A stretch of 64,000 nt of DNA, from assembly GCA_027491315.1 (NCBI GenBank), contig JAIXWL010000017.1:150422-214421 (forward strand), read 5' to 3'. Made by a program: the position numbers and the translations under genes. The notes under the pieces are model-generated. The model was not told where the DNA came from, did not search any database, and was given only the letters and a program-made list of their open reading frames with translations. This stretch comes from Cytophagaceae bacterium. GTDB taxonomy: Bacteria > Bacteroidota > Bacteroidia > Cytophagales > Spirosomataceae. Position 1 is the stretch's first letter, and the number at the start of each line of letters is the position of its first letter. Positions 27,826 to 36,652 of the stretch are shown one piece after another.

Positions 27826-28968
27826 ATGGAATTTATGTATCAAGACTTGCCAAAAATTGGATTATTAGGGGGAGGACAGTTAGGTCGCATGCTTTTGCAA
27901 GCAGGTATTGATTTGGATTTTCAAATTTCCTGCCTTGATCCAGATCCTGAGGCGCCTTGCCATCTGCTAGCTTATGAATTCACCCAAGGGTCTTTTCAAG
28001 ACTTTGACAAGGTCTATCAGTTCGGTCAAGGGCAAGATTTGATTAGTATCGAGATCGAACATGTGAATATTGATGCGCTAGAAAAATTGGCATCAGAAGG
28101 CAAACAAGTTTTTCCTCAGCCTCATTTGCTTCGGATGATTCAGGATAAAAGAACTCAAAAGCAGTTTTTCCAACAATATGGTTTTCCTACAGCCGATTTT
28201 AGATTAATTGAATCACGGGAAGAAATAAATCAACATCTGGATTTTTTACCGGCTTATCAAAAGTTAGGTAAAGGAGGATATGACGGGAAAGGAGTTCAAT
28301 TGATTGCTGACGCATCTCAAATTGCTGAAGGTTTTGATGCACCTGGCTTATTGGAGAAGGCGGTTGATTTTGAAAAAGAACTGGCAGTCATCGTAGCTAG
28401 AAATATTCATGGGGAAGTAAAAGCCTTTCCGACTGTTGAAATGGTTTTTCACCCAATCCAAAATTTAGTAGAATTTCTGATTTCGCCAGCAGCTATTTCT
28501 AATGAAATTGAGGCTCAGGCAGTTGAAATAGCTACCCGCCTAATTGAAGAAATGAAAATGGTGGGAATATTAGCCGTGGAAATGTTTTTGACCAAAGACG
28601 GACAAGTCTTAATCAATGAAATAGCCCCACGTCCGCATAATTCTGGACACCAGACCATTCGGGCAAATGCTACTTCTCAATATGAGCAGCATTTGAGAGC
28701 CATCGCTGGTTTGCCCCTTGGAGATACCTCGACCAATGTTTTTGCTGGTATGTTAAATCTATTGGGAGAGCCAGGTTACACAGGAAAAGTAAAATATGAA
28801 GGATTGGCTGACGCATTAGCTATTCCAGGAGTTTATCCATTTTTATACGGAAAAAAAATCACCAAGCCCTATAGAAAAATGGGTCATGTAAGTATCATTG
28901 GATCCAGTAGGGAAGAAGTAGAGGAGAAAGCCAAGCAAGTAAAAAAAATCATTCGTGTCATTAGTTAA
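27826..28968 (+). CDS. purK: 5-(carboxyamino)imidazole ribonucleotide synthase PurK
   Basis: PurK makes N5-CAIR from AIR, ATP and bicarbonate in purine synthesis. The 380-residue protein is an ATP-grasp enzyme: GLLGGGQLGRML at the N-terminus, QKLGKGGYDGKGVQL in the ATP-binding region, and NEIAPRPHNSGHQT in the active site, all typical of PurK. The start may be ATG 27826 or ATG 27835. purE, which uses its product, follows after 12 bases, so the two form an operon. Confidence 0.95.
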   Translation: MEFMYQDLPKIGLLGGGQLGRMLLQAGIDLDFQISCLDPDPEAPCHLLAYEFTQGSFQDFDKVYQFGQGQDLISIEIEHVNIDALEKLASEGKQVFPQPHLLRMIQDKRTQKQFFQQYGFPTADFRLIESREEINQHLDFLPAYQKLGKGGYDGKGVQLIADASQIAEGFDAPGLLEKAVDFEKELAVIVARNIHGEVKAFPTVEMVFHPIQNLVEFLISPAAISNEIEAQAVEIATRLIEEMKMVGILAVEMFLTKDGQVLINEIAPRPHNSGHQTIRANATSQYEQHLRAIAGLPLGDTSTNVFAGMLNLLGEPGYTGKVKYEGLADALAIPGVYPFLYGKKITKPYRKMGHVSIIGSSREEVEEKAKQVKKIIRVIS

Positions 28969-28980
28969 GCATTAAAGGAT

Positions 28981-29469
28981 ATGGTAGGAATCATCATGGG
29001 AAGTAGTTCAGATCTTTCGGTTATGCAAGATGCAATCGAAGTCTGCAAGGAATTTGGAGTCGCTTATGAGGTAGATATAGTATCAGCTCATCGTACTCCT
29101 GTAAAAATGCTTCAGTATGCACAAACTGCCAAAGAGCGGGGCGTACAGGTAATCATTGCCGGTGCAGGTGGTGCAGCCCATTTACCGGGTATGGTAGCGT
29201 CCGCTACCATTTTACCAGTAATTGGAGTTCCAGTAAAATCGTCGAATTCCATTGATGGTTGGGATTCTGTCTTATCAATTCTTCAAATGCCCAATGGGGT
29301 TCCAGTAGCCACGGTCGCATTGAATGCCTCTAAAAATGCTGGTATTTTAGCAGTACAAATGTTAGCCATTTCGGATGCTACTTTATCTCAAAAATTAGTG
29401 ACCTACAAGCAAGATTTAATTGAAAAGGTGGCTGAAATGAGCCAAAAAACTAAATCAAATTTGTCATAA
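28981..29469 (+). CDS. purE: N5-CAIR mutase PurE
   Basis: Class I PurE converts N5-CAIR to CAIR. The 162-residue length is normal. [12 protein letters not shown] (4-15) binds the substrate phosphate, and SAHRTP holds the catalytic His37. [12 protein letters not shown] and GVPVKS are also conserved. The pairing with purK supports the two-step bacterial route. The next gene (LysM protein) begins three bases after the stop. Confidence 0.96.
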   Translation: MVGIIMGSSSDLSVMQDAIEVCKEFGVAYEVDIVSAHRTPVKMLQYAQTAKERGVQVIIAGAGGAAHLPGMVASATILPVIGVPVKSSNSIDGWDSVLSILQMPNGVPVATVALNASKNAGILAVQMLAISDATLSQKLVTYKQDLIEKVAEMSQKTKSNLS

Positions 29470-29472
29470 TTC

Positions 29473-30126
29473 ATGAAAAATCCATTTTCATTCATCAAAG
29501 ATAGTTCTACTGCCAAACTTCCATTAATCACTTTAGTGATTTTATTGGCGACTTTATTAGGCTTAATGATGGTGGGATATGAGCATTTTTTGAGTCCTAA
29601 GTCGGAGGAATTAGTAAAGGCTGAAAAGCTAAAAATGGAAGAGGATGAAACTTTGTTGGACGATCCTACACCCATCATCATTGATTCAACAGAAGATTTG
29701 GAGCCGAACTCCTCTGTGAATAGTTCCACTGATTCTATTGCTTCAGCGCAAGAAGCCTTAGAAGCCCAGAAAAAAGAAGCGGAAGCCGAAAAAGTACCTG
29801 AAGCAGAAAGCTTAAAAAATGTGGCTGGTAAAAATCATAGTTATACTGTCGAAAAAGGAGAGACATTTTTTGGCATAGCCAATCGATTTGGACTTAAACC
29901 TGACCAATTAAAAGCCCTCAATCCGGGTGTTGATCCCAATGGGATAAAAGTAGGAGTAACCAAATTGAATGTGAAAATTCAAACCATACATACGGTTGGG
30001 CCAGGCGATGTCCTTCGGGTAGTAGCCGCTAAATATGGCGTTTCTAAAAAATCCTTGATGGAAGTTAATCACAAAGATCAAGATATAACCCTGCGCGGAG
30101 AACAACTCATCATTCCTTTACATTAA
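29473..30126 (+). CDS. membrane-anchored LysM-domain protein
   Basis: A 217-residue protein with a short cytoplasmic N-terminus, one membrane span (about 16-35), a charged linker rich in Glu, Lys and Ala (about 42-118), and two C-terminal LysM modules: one at about 122-167 (SYTVEKGETFFGIANRFG) and a weaker one at about 172-216 (HTVGPGDVLRVVAAKYG). LysM modules bind peptidoglycan GlcNAc chains, so this should link inner membrane and cell wall. There is no catalytic domain of its own. It sits three bases after purE and 10 before a putative M15-type peptidase, which may be its working partner. Confidence 0.82.
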   Translation: MKNPFSFIKDSSTAKLPLITLVILLATLLGLMMVGYEHFLSPKSEELVKAEKLKMEEDETLLDDPTPIIIDSTEDLEPNSSVNSSTDSIASAQEALEAQKKEAEAEKVPEAESLKNVAGKNHSYTVEKGETFFGIANRFGLKPDQLKALNPGVDPNGIKVGVTKLNVKIQTIHTVGPGDVLRVVAAKYGVSKKSLMEVNHKDQDITLRGEQLIIPLH

Positions 30127-30136
30127 ATTATATTCC

Positions 30137-31135
30137 ATGCGGAAAGCCCTAATTCTCTTTTTTTTGAGCATTATTTCCTGCACGGCCTTTTCGCAATCCA
30201 TAGTAAGAACCTGTCAGCCTTTTCAAGTAGATAGTCTTCAGTTTAAAGATTTGGTCTGGATGTTTGCCCAGCAAGACAGCTTGCTAGACCTAAAACCCTA
30301 TTCTCAATTGACCTTGATCTTAGAAGACCGTCAAGGAAAACGTTTGGAAAAAACTTTTCAATCGGATAGTACCTTTCGGATGAATGAGTCGGTAGATGAA
30401 TATCTGGCTCAACGAATTATGATTGACAAACCCGATTTAACCGCTTTTTGGGCATTGGAATTAGAAGATGATATTAGTTTGTTTAAATCCCTTAAAGATA
30501 GTTTACTAGCGAAATTTAAGTTCAAATATTATACCATGCGCTATTCTTCGGAGACGCGCTCATTAAAACAGCAATTAGCTTTACAGCGACGAGGTAAATC
30601 TAAAATTGCTTTATCCATGCATAATTTTAGCCTTGCCGCAGACGTCGCAATTTATCGGAAAAAACGTTATTTGAAACACGGGTTGATCTATGAGAAAATG
30701 GGTACAATCGCCAAAGACCTTGGGCTTTTTTGGGGAGGAGATTTTGTGGGTTTCCCAGATTTGGGGCATATTCAAGCCTTTAAAAATTCAGCAGAACTGC
30801 TTCGCCAACATCCTAATTTAGCCTTTGAATTTGAACATTTTAAGGCTAATTATGAACAGGTTTATACTCAAAAGGCCAGTGTGGGTCGAGAAGATTTAGT
30901 TCAAGATACCCAAGACCTTTTGGAAGCTATGAATGAGTTTCGCTTGAATCAAGCTTGTCTTTGTGAAAAGGCACAACCCATTCCGGCAAGTGCCCATGCC
31001 TGGATAGCCAGTTACCAGCTAAATCCCAAACCGAGAATTCATGTTAATTTAAAAGATCAATGGGCCTATGTTCAAAGAGGTAACACGGGATATTTTTTTA
31101 GCTTAGGATTGTGGCAGCGGCAGGCTAAAAAGTAA
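30137..31135 (+). CDS. putative secreted M15-family peptidase
   Basis: A 332-residue exported protein (signal peptide about 1-19). The first half is unrecognised. About 150-215 matches the zinc centre of M15-type (VanY/endolysin-like) peptidases: SMHNFSLAADVAIY with His162 and Asp169, then FWGGDFVGFPDLGHIQ with His211, plus the preceding Arg/Gly-Lys-Ser stretch. Such enzymes cut D-Ala-D-Ala or L-Ala-D-Glu bonds in peptidoglycan stems. The usual second glycine (H-x6-D spacing context HxxGxAxD) reads F-S-L-A-A-D here, so it is divergent and activity is uncertain. It follows the LysM gene by 10 bases and overlaps the convergent fmt by 11. Confidence 0.62.
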   Translation: MRKALILFFLSIISCTAFSQSIVRTCQPFQVDSLQFKDLVWMFAQQDSLLDLKPYSQLTLILEDRQGKRLEKTFQSDSTFRMNESVDEYLAQRIMIDKPDLTAFWALELEDDISLFKSLKDSLLAKFKFKYYTMRYSSETRSLKQQLALQRRGKSKIALSMHNFSLAADVAIYRKKRYLKHGLIYEKMGTIAKDLGLFWGGDFVGFPDLGHIQAFKNSAELLRQHPNLAFEFEHFKANYEQVYTQKASVGREDLVQDTQDLLEAMNEFRLNQACLCEKAQPIPASAHAWIASYQLNPKPRIHVNLKDQWAYVQRGNTGYFFSLGLWQRQAKK

Positions 31136-32042
31136 AAGAATATCCTCTTAAAAATTCGGCTATTTTCATGCGTTTTTTCCCCTCCATTTGCCATTCCAAA
31201 ATCTGGATGTACCCATCTGCGCATCCTACACGTAAATAGGTTTTTTGGTCTGAATCCCAAACTCCAATACCTAAGTCAGGAATGATTTCTGGGTGAAATG
31301 CTACTTGAATCAATTTGCAGTTTTTCCCTTGAAATTGGGTGTGGGAGCCAGGGAATGGATGCATACCACGCACTAAATTGATAATTTCTCGACCCGTTTT
31401 GGACCAATGTACCTCACCCGTTGACCGATGTAATTTAGGTGCTGGATTCATGTCACCTGTTAGGATTTGGGGAGTGGGATGTATATTGTTTTCTTGGATG
31501 GCTTGAGCTGTTTTAACGACCAATTTAGCCCCTTTATTCATAAGACGCTCGTAAAGTTCCCCCGTAGTATCTGTGGAAGAAATAACTTCTTTTTCTTGAA
31601 ATAATAAATCTCCTGTATCGATTTCATGCTGTAGGAAAAAGGTCGTAACACCGGTTTCCGTTTCCCCATTGATCACCGCCCAATGAATAGGTGCTGCGCC
31701 GCGATAATTAGGTAATAAGGAAGCATGCAGATTAAAGGTGCCAAGGGGAGGCATGTTCCAAACAGCTTCAGGTAACATGCGGAAGGCAACAATTACTTGT
31801 AAGTCAGCTTGATATGATTTTAATTCTTCTAAAAAAGCAGGGTCTTTTAATTTAAGTGGTTGCAGAACTGGTAAATTTTTACTTTCAGCAAAAATTTTAA
31901 CTGGGGATGCTTGAATTTGTTGGCCTCTGCCTGCTGGTTTATCAGGGGCTGTAACCACGGCCACAACAGTGAAATTAGCTTCAATTAAAGCTTCTAGGCT
32001 AGCAACAGCAAATTCCGGAGTACCAAAAAAGACAATACGCAT
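31125..32042 (-). CDS. fmt: methionyl-tRNA formyltransferase
   Basis: Fmt formylates initiator Met-tRNA using 10-formyltetrahydrofolate. The 305-residue length is normal. MRIVFFGTPEFAVASL is the conserved N-terminus. The active-site triad is Asn104 and His106 (FNLHASLLPNYRGAAPIH) and Asp142 (HEIDTGDLL). The C-terminal tRNA-binding domain begins around 205. It pairs functionally with the peptide deformylase gene at 44.6 kb, but they are unlinked. Convergent overlap of 11 bases with the M15-like gene. Confidence 0.95.
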   Translation of the reverse strand: MRIVFFGTPEFAVASLEALIEANFTVVAVVTAPDKPAGRGQQIQASPVKIFAESKNLPVLQPLKLKDPAFLEELKSYQADLQVIVAFRMLPEAVWNMPPLGTFNLHASLLPNYRGAAPIHWAVINGETETGVTTFFLQHEIDTGDLLFQEKEVISSTDTTGELYERLMNKGAKLVVKTAQAIQENNIHPTPQILTGDMNPAPKLHRSTGEVHWSKTGREIINLVRGMHPFPGSHTQFQGKNCKLIQVAFHPEIIPDLGIGVWDSDQKTYLRVGCADGYIQILEWQMEGKKRMKIAEFLRGYSFTF

Positions 32043-32077
32043 ATATAATGGATCAATAATTCGGATATTCGAAATGA

Positions 32078-32110
32078 TTTGGGAATCTCTCAGCTTTTTA
32101 ATTACCTTTG
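32078..32110 (+). promoter_or_regulatory. Bacteroidota-type promoter upstream of greA
   Basis: TTTG at 32078-32081 and TACCTTTG (TAnnTTTG) at 32103-32110 are 21 bases apart. Transcription would begin near 32117, about 138 bases before the greA ATG, which leaves a long leader containing a terminator-like hairpin. Confidence 0.5.
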
Positions 32111-32116
32111 CATGGC

Positions 32117-32229
32117 AAAATAAACCGAATTACGTGTTATTTATAAAATATTTATTTTAGGAACGAATCCGAAACAAAACTACGAATAAATTAAGTAGAA
32201 CGGTCGGAGGCCGTTCTATTTTGTTTTTA
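32117..32229 (+). ncRNA. candidate small RNA or attenuated greA leader
   Basis: A promoter-like pair of boxes (32078-32110) and an intrinsic terminator (32196-32229) enclose about 110 bases without an open frame of note. This is the layout of a free-standing small RNA, or of a leader in which transcription stops early before greA. No known RNA family was recognised. The start position is inferred from the -7 box. Confidence 0.3.
32196..32229 (+). terminator. terminator-like hairpin upstream of greA
   Basis: Arms TAGAACGG (32196-32203) and CCGTTCTA (32211-32218) with a seven-base loop are followed by a T-rich tail (TTTTGTTTTTA). No plus-strand protein gene ends before it, so it must end a small transcript or act on the greA leader. 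Confidence 0.6.
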
Positions 32230-32254
32230 TCACCCTATATAATTAACAAAGCAT

Positions 32255-32728
32255 ATGGCAAAGTTACAATATTACACCGCAGAGGCCCTAGATAAGTTAA
32301 AGGCGGAATTGCATCACCTAAAGATTCAAGGTAGATCAGATATGGCTAAGCAAATTGCAGAAGCGCGTGATAAAGGTGATTTAAGTGAAAATGCCGAATA
32401 CGATGCCGCCAAAGATGCTCAAGGACTTTTGGAACTAAAAATTTCAAAAATGGAAGAAATTGTGGCCAACGCTCGAGTATTAGATGAGTCAACCATTGAC
32501 TTATCCAAGGTTTCTATTTATTCCATCGTTCAGATTAAAAATACCAAATCTGGAGCCGTGGTAACTTATACCATCGTTTCGGAAGAAGAAGCTGATTTGC
32601 GGGCTGGAAAAATTTCAGCATCCTCTCCATTCGGCAAAGGTTTATTAGGAAAGAAAGTAGGAGATTTGGCAGAAATTCAGGCACCAGCAGGGAAATTGGA
32701 ATTTGAAATTATTTCAATTACTCGTTAA
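32255..32728 (+). CDS. greA: transcription elongation factor GreA
   Basis: GreA rescues backtracked RNA polymerase by stimulating transcript cleavage. The 157-residue protein has the N-terminal coiled coil with IAEARDKGDLSENAEYDAAK, whose acidic tip (Asp/Glu in GDLSENAEY) enters the polymerase channel, and the C-terminal FKBP-like domain ending SPFGKGLLGKKVGD. A strong terminator follows. Upstream lies a promoter and a terminator-like hairpin that could attenuate it. Confidence 0.95.
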   Translation: MAKLQYYTAEALDKLKAELHHLKIQGRSDMAKQIAEARDKGDLSENAEYDAAKDAQGLLELKISKMEEIVANARVLDESTIDLSKVSIYSIVQIKNTKSGAVVTYTIVSEEEADLRAGKISASSPFGKGLLGKKVGDLAEIQAPAGKLEFEIISITR

Positions 32729-32749
32729 GATAATCGTTTCAAATCTTGA

Positions 32750-32778
32750 AATCCCAATCATTCGATTGGGATTTTTTG
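32750..32778 (+). terminator. rho-independent terminator of greA
   Basis: The arms AATCCCAATC (32750-32759) and GATTGGGATT (32764-32773) pair perfectly around a four-base loop and are followed by six T. It separates greA from the BatA-like gene. Confidence 0.88.
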
Positions 32779-32791
32779 TATTTTAGAGGAT

Positions 32792-34825
32792 ATGAATATT
32801 CATTTTGCCCATCCCATGTATTTATGGGCCTTATTGGGATTAATCATACCACTTTGGATGCATTTTTACTCAAAAAAGGCAGCCAAGGTCCTATATTATT
32901 CGGATTTAAGTTGGCTTGAAAAGATTCATCAAGAAGGAAAAGGCCTTAAGCAAGTACAGAAAATCTGGCTTTTGTTGGCGCGACTACTTAGCCTCTTTTT
33001 TTTGATACTAGGATTTGCCAATCCTTTGGGGCCATTATCCTTGAGTCAAGGGACCTCATCTCCAGTCATTCTTTATGTGGATAACAGCCCAACTCAAGTT
33101 TTGGGAAATAGAAAGGCCTATTTGGAGAAGTCCGAAGCACTTCCTACAAGCCCTAATGGTCAAGCCCATGTGTTTTTTAATGATGTAGAAAGCCAAGATT
33201 TTGAATCCAAATCCTGGCCTCAAATCAAGGAACAATGGAACCAGCAAGGCCCAGGATTGAGTATAGTGAAGGCCTCTCAAGTGTTGGACAATGCCCAGCA
33301 GATAGCCGAAGAAACGAACTCGAAACCATTATTGTATTGGTTTTCAGATTTCCCCAAGAATAAAGCCTTACCTGAATTTTCTAAAAAGGGTCAATATGTT
33401 TTACAGGCAATGAAAGGGATTGACGCCGATAATATCTATGTGGATAGTCTTCGCTTGTCGCATAAATTCATTCGTGCCAATACCAGTTATGAATTAATTG
33501 TTCGGGTGAAGAATGGTGGAACAAAAGCAGCGAAAAATAGGCAGTTTTCACTTTATTTGAATGATTTCAAGATGGCAAGCCAGTCGGTAAATTTAAAACC
33601 TGATGAGTTGACTGAATTGCGTTTTCCATTTTCACTGAATAAATCGGGTGTTTACAAAGCAAAATTCATGTCGGATGATCCGGTTGCTTTTGATAATAGT
33701 TTTTATTTCCTGCTTCAAAGTTCCGCTCCTCGTAAGATCTTTGTGGTTGGAAACCCTCAAAATTTAGCCAAAGTATTTGAGCAGGAGGAATTCTTTGAAT
33801 TTAAACCTATTTCTGCATCGGAAATATTGCCTTCTCATTTGCCTGATGATGCATTTATTTGCTTGGTAGGAGTAGAAGACATATCTGCTTCCGATTGGAA
33901 AGCCTTGAATTCATGGGTGGCCCAGGGGCATAGTATAGCTATTATTCCTAATCAGGGCCCCAATACGGCTACCATACAAGATATCAACCGTTTTTTAATG
34001 GGTTCAGGGAAACAGCTGGCTCAAACGGCTCAATCTGAACTTCCTGTCCAACAAGTTTCCTCACGCCCCAGTTTTTTTCAAGAAATACTAGCTAAAAGAT
34101 CGGGGAATCAAGGAGCTAAACTTTGGACTTCTAAGCCATTATGGGAATGGAATCCAGGCCCAGAAGTGTTGATTTCATGGATGAATGGAAAACCCTATTT
34201 AGAAAAAATTAGCTTAGGACAAGGATCGGTTTTTTTGTTTGCCTCCTCCATTTTAACACCTCAGGATGGATTTAACAAACATGGCTTGTTTTTACCTGTT
34301 TGGCATGAAATGGTATTGTCAAGTGCCTCCAACCCGGTATTGCATCAGCGAATCACGCCCAATGGAGTTGACATAAAGGCCAGTCCAGATTTTGTATTTG
34401 AATCACCCGAAAAAAGTTTATTGACTTGGCATAAACAAGGCCAACGTTTTATTCCTGAGCAAAATTGGAAGGGAAAGTCTTGGTTGTGTCAAATTCCTCT
34501 TAGCATGATGCAAGACCTAAGGTCTGGGGCAAGTGGTTTTGTCGAGGCTAAAATTGGTTCAAAAACCATGGCGACTTTGGCATTCAATTATCCCAAAGAG
34601 TTTAGTCAATTAGCAAGCTACTCCTTGGATGAACTGAAAGATCATTATCAAGGCCAAAGCCAGGTAAGTATCCAGCAGGAACTACCTCAGAATTTTGGGG
34701 AAAGCAATCCTAGCATGAGTTGGGCTATGTATTGTTTCGGTTTAGCTTTATTTTTCTTTTTAGTAGAAATGGCGCTAGTGCTGTGGAATAGCTATTCCTC
34801 AGGAACGAGCACCATAAATCGCTGA
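32792..34825 (+). CDS. BatA-domain (aerotolerance regulator N-terminal) membrane protein
   Basis: A 677-residue protein whose first 80 residues match the BatA/aerotolerance-regulator N-terminal domain: HPMYLWALLGLIIPLWMHFY then a second span ending LILGFANP. The central part looks like a divergent von Willebrand A-like or glutamine-amidotransferase-like fold (ILYVDNSPTQ, later SHLPDDAFICLVGVEDI), without a MIDAS DxSxS motif. A C-terminal membrane span (about 648-667) closes it. Such proteins are common in Bacteroidota and their function is not known. AGAGGA just upstream is a rare good ribosome-binding site here. It overlaps the convergent yggS-like gene by 27 bases. Confidence 0.78.
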   Translation: MNIHFAHPMYLWALLGLIIPLWMHFYSKKAAKVLYYSDLSWLEKIHQEGKGLKQVQKIWLLLARLLSLFFLILGFANPLGPLSLSQGTSSPVILYVDNSPTQVLGNRKAYLEKSEALPTSPNGQAHVFFNDVESQDFESKSWPQIKEQWNQQGPGLSIVKASQVLDNAQQIAEETNSKPLLYWFSDFPKNKALPEFSKKGQYVLQAMKGIDADNIYVDSLRLSHKFIRANTSYELIVRVKNGGTKAAKNRQFSLYLNDFKMASQSVNLKPDELTELRFPFSLNKSGVYKAKFMSDDPVAFDNSFYFLLQSSAPRKIFVVGNPQNLAKVFEQEEFFEFKPISASEILPSHLPDDAFICLVGVEDISASDWKALNSWVAQGHSIAIIPNQGPNTATIQDINRFLMGSGKQLAQTAQSELPVQQVSSRPSFFQEILAKRSGNQGAKLWTSKPLWEWNPGPEVLISWMNGKPYLEKISLGQGSVFLFASSILTPQDGFNKHGLFLPVWHEMVLSSASNPVLHQRITPNGVDIKASPDFVFESPEKSLLTWHKQGQRFIPEQNWKGKSWLCQIPLSMMQDLRSGASGFVEAKIGSKTMATLAFNYPKEFSQLASYSLDELKDHYQGQSQVSIQQELPQNFGESNPSMSWAMYCFGLALFFFLVEMALVLWNSYSSGTSTINR

Positions 34826-35476
34826 TCCAACCCGTACCATGGTTGAACCCAATTGTGCCGCTAACAAGAAATCGCCAGACATACCCATGGATAATTCTTT
34901 CCACTCAACCAAGCCAGTAGCATATCCTATTTCCTTGGATTGAAGTTCGATAAATAGCTCGCGCAAGGAATTAAATTCACGAGCGACCTGTGCCTCATTC
35001 TCGGTAAAACTAGCCATTCCCATTAATCCTATGATCCTAATGTGCTGTAATTCAGCGAATTCAGGGCTTGATAAGATGCTCAATAATTCATTTTCATCAA
35101 GGCCAAATTTGCTTTCCTCTTGGGCAATGTACATTTGAAAAAGACATGGAATAATCCGGCCTACTTTTTTCCCTTGGGCATCAATTTCTTTTAATAGACG
35201 AAAAGAATCTACGGAATGAATTAAATGAACAAAGGGGGCAATATATTTTACTTTATTCGTTTGTAAATGACCGATTTGATGCCACCTGATGTCGTTTGGA
35301 AGTTGACTTTGTTTGTCCACCATTTCCTGTACTCGGTTTTCACCAAAGTCAAGAATGCCAGCATCATAGGTGGCTTTTAGTTCCTCAATGCTTCGAGTTT
35401 TAGTCACTGCAATGAGTTTCGCAGAACTAGATTTCAATTGTGATTGAATGGTTGAAATTTGTTGAGCGATGGACAT
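34799..35476 (-). CDS. YggS/PROSC-family PLP-binding protein
   Basis: A 225-residue single-domain PLP protein of the YggS/PLPBP family, which buffers pyridoxal phosphate and affects amino-acid pools. The PLP lysine is Lys26 in LIAVTKTRS. FGENRVQEMVDK, IRWHQIGHLQTNKVKY and the C-terminal LSMGMSGDF..A....STMVRVGSAIYG pattern (split here) are diagnostic. No enzymatic activity is established for the family. Its 3' end overlaps the BatA-like gene by 27 bases in convergent orientation. Confidence 0.92.
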   Translation of the reverse strand: MSIAQQISTIQSQLKSSSAKLIAVTKTRSIEELKATYDAGILDFGENRVQEMVDKQSQLPNDIRWHQIGHLQTNKVKYIAPFVHLIHSVDSFRLLKEIDAQGKKVGRIIPCLFQMYIAQEESKFGLDENELLSILSSPEFAELQHIRIIGLMGMASFTENEAQVAREFNSLRELFIELQSKEIGYATGLVEWKELSMGMSGDFLLAAQLGSTMVRVGSAIYGARS

Positions 35477-35587
35477 GGTTGAAATTTGTGAAAGATTGAA
35501 AGAAGAAAAAAATAAAAGTAAAATTAATTTATTATTTTTGATTCTAGGAGTTTGATATGCATCAGCTTCTACCAGAAAAATTTGAAC

Positions 35588-36565
35588 ATGGAGTCAGATA
35601 CTATGAGTTCCAAAGAGAAAAGTCAGCAGCGGATTATTGGAGTGCTTTCTTTGCTTCTTCTGATAATGAGCGGGCTTTGGGTGTGTGAGCGTTATCAAAT
35701 TCAGCTATTTTCTCTGGGAAATACAGAGGAGAAATTCGCGGAGAATGCTAGTGAGCAGCTAGATTCTATCTCCAAGCAATTGCAATTGCGTATGATTCAA
35801 ATCAAGAAACTAGGTGGTCGAGTAAGTGAATTGGAAATTGCTCGAGAGCAAATTTTGGGAGATAAAAAGGAACTTGCGGAAAATCCACAAATGGATGAAG
35901 CCGATTTTAAGCAGAAATTAGCGTATTATTTGCGCTTGTTGGGCTTGAAAGATCAGGAAATCAAGAAATTACGAAAAGAAAACACCTTCTTATTAGCCAG
36001 AAACGATTCATTGAGCCGAGAAGCAAAATTATTACAAGATGGTTTATCGAATGTTCAAAAGGCCTTAAAAGATTCTTCAGAAACTTTCGGCTTAAAACAA
36101 AGGGAGCTAAATGAGCGCTCCAGGATTTTAGAAGTAAGGAATCAAGAATTAGTAGAAAAGGTATCCGTGGCCGCAGCTTTACGCGCGGAGGGAGTTAATG
36201 TATATGCCATTTCTTCTCGTGGTAAAGAAGTGGGGATTCAAAAGTCAAAGAAAATTGATAAGATTCGAGTAATCTTTCACCTTCAAGAAAACCCTTTGGC
36301 ATCCAAAGAAGTAAAAACTATTTATTTGCGTATTATTGAGCCAACAGGTCATACCCTGTCTGATTATTCTTTGGGCTCTGGAACTTTTACATTTAAATCC
36401 AAAGAGCTCTCTTATACAGCCAAGCAGCGAATATTTTATGAAAATAATCACCAGTCGGTCGAATTCATTTACGCCAGATCGGTTCCTTACCGAGAAGGAA
36501 AGCATGAAATAGAGTTATATGCGGAGGGATTCCTAATCGGGCTTGGTTCTTTCGAAGTTAAATAA
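35588..36565 (+). CDS. membrane-anchored coiled-coil protein of unknown function
   Basis: About 325 residues: a short cytoplasmic N-terminus, one membrane span (about 16-33, IIGVLSLLLLIMSGLWVC), a long heptad-rich coiled coil (about 50-200), and a C-terminal beta-rich region of about 120 residues. No family is recognised with certainty; similar open frames are often labelled chromosome-segregation-like because of the coiled coil alone. The start at 35588 (MESDTMSSKEK) is preferred over the upstream in-frame ATG at 35552. It precedes the ribosomal protein operon, which has its own promoter. Confidence 0.65.
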   Translation: MESDTMSSKEKSQQRIIGVLSLLLLIMSGLWVCERYQIQLFSLGNTEEKFAENASEQLDSISKQLQLRMIQIKKLGGRVSELEIAREQILGDKKELAENPQMDEADFKQKLAYYLRLLGLKDQEIKKLRKENTFLLARNDSLSREAKLLQDGLSNVQKALKDSSETFGLKQRELNERSRILEVRNQELVEKVSVAAALRAEGVNVYAISSRGKEVGIQKSKKIDKIRVIFHLQENPLASKEVKTIYLRIIEPTGHTLSDYSLGSGTFTFKSKELSYTAKQRIFYENNHQSVEFIYARSVPYREGKHEIELYAEGFLIGLGSFEVK

Positions 36566-36585
36566 GCAATTATTTCTTACAAGTT

Positions 36586-36615
36586 TTTGATTGTGAAGTA
36601 TTTTTGATACTTTTG
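36586..36615 (+). promoter_or_regulatory. promoter of the rpsF-rpsR-rplI operon
   Basis: TTTG at 36586-36589 and TACTTTTG (TAnnTTTG) at 36608-36615 are 18 bases apart, an excellent match to the Bacteroidota housekeeping promoter. The predicted start is near 36622, giving a leader of about 30 AT-rich bases. Confidence 0.65.
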
Positions 36616-36652
36616 CAGTCCAATTTTAATTTTTTACTAACAACAATTTTTT

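Noticed and set aside
32117..32229. Riboswitch before greA
   Set aside because: No conserved aptamer motif was recognised; only a simple hairpin and T-rich tail are visible.
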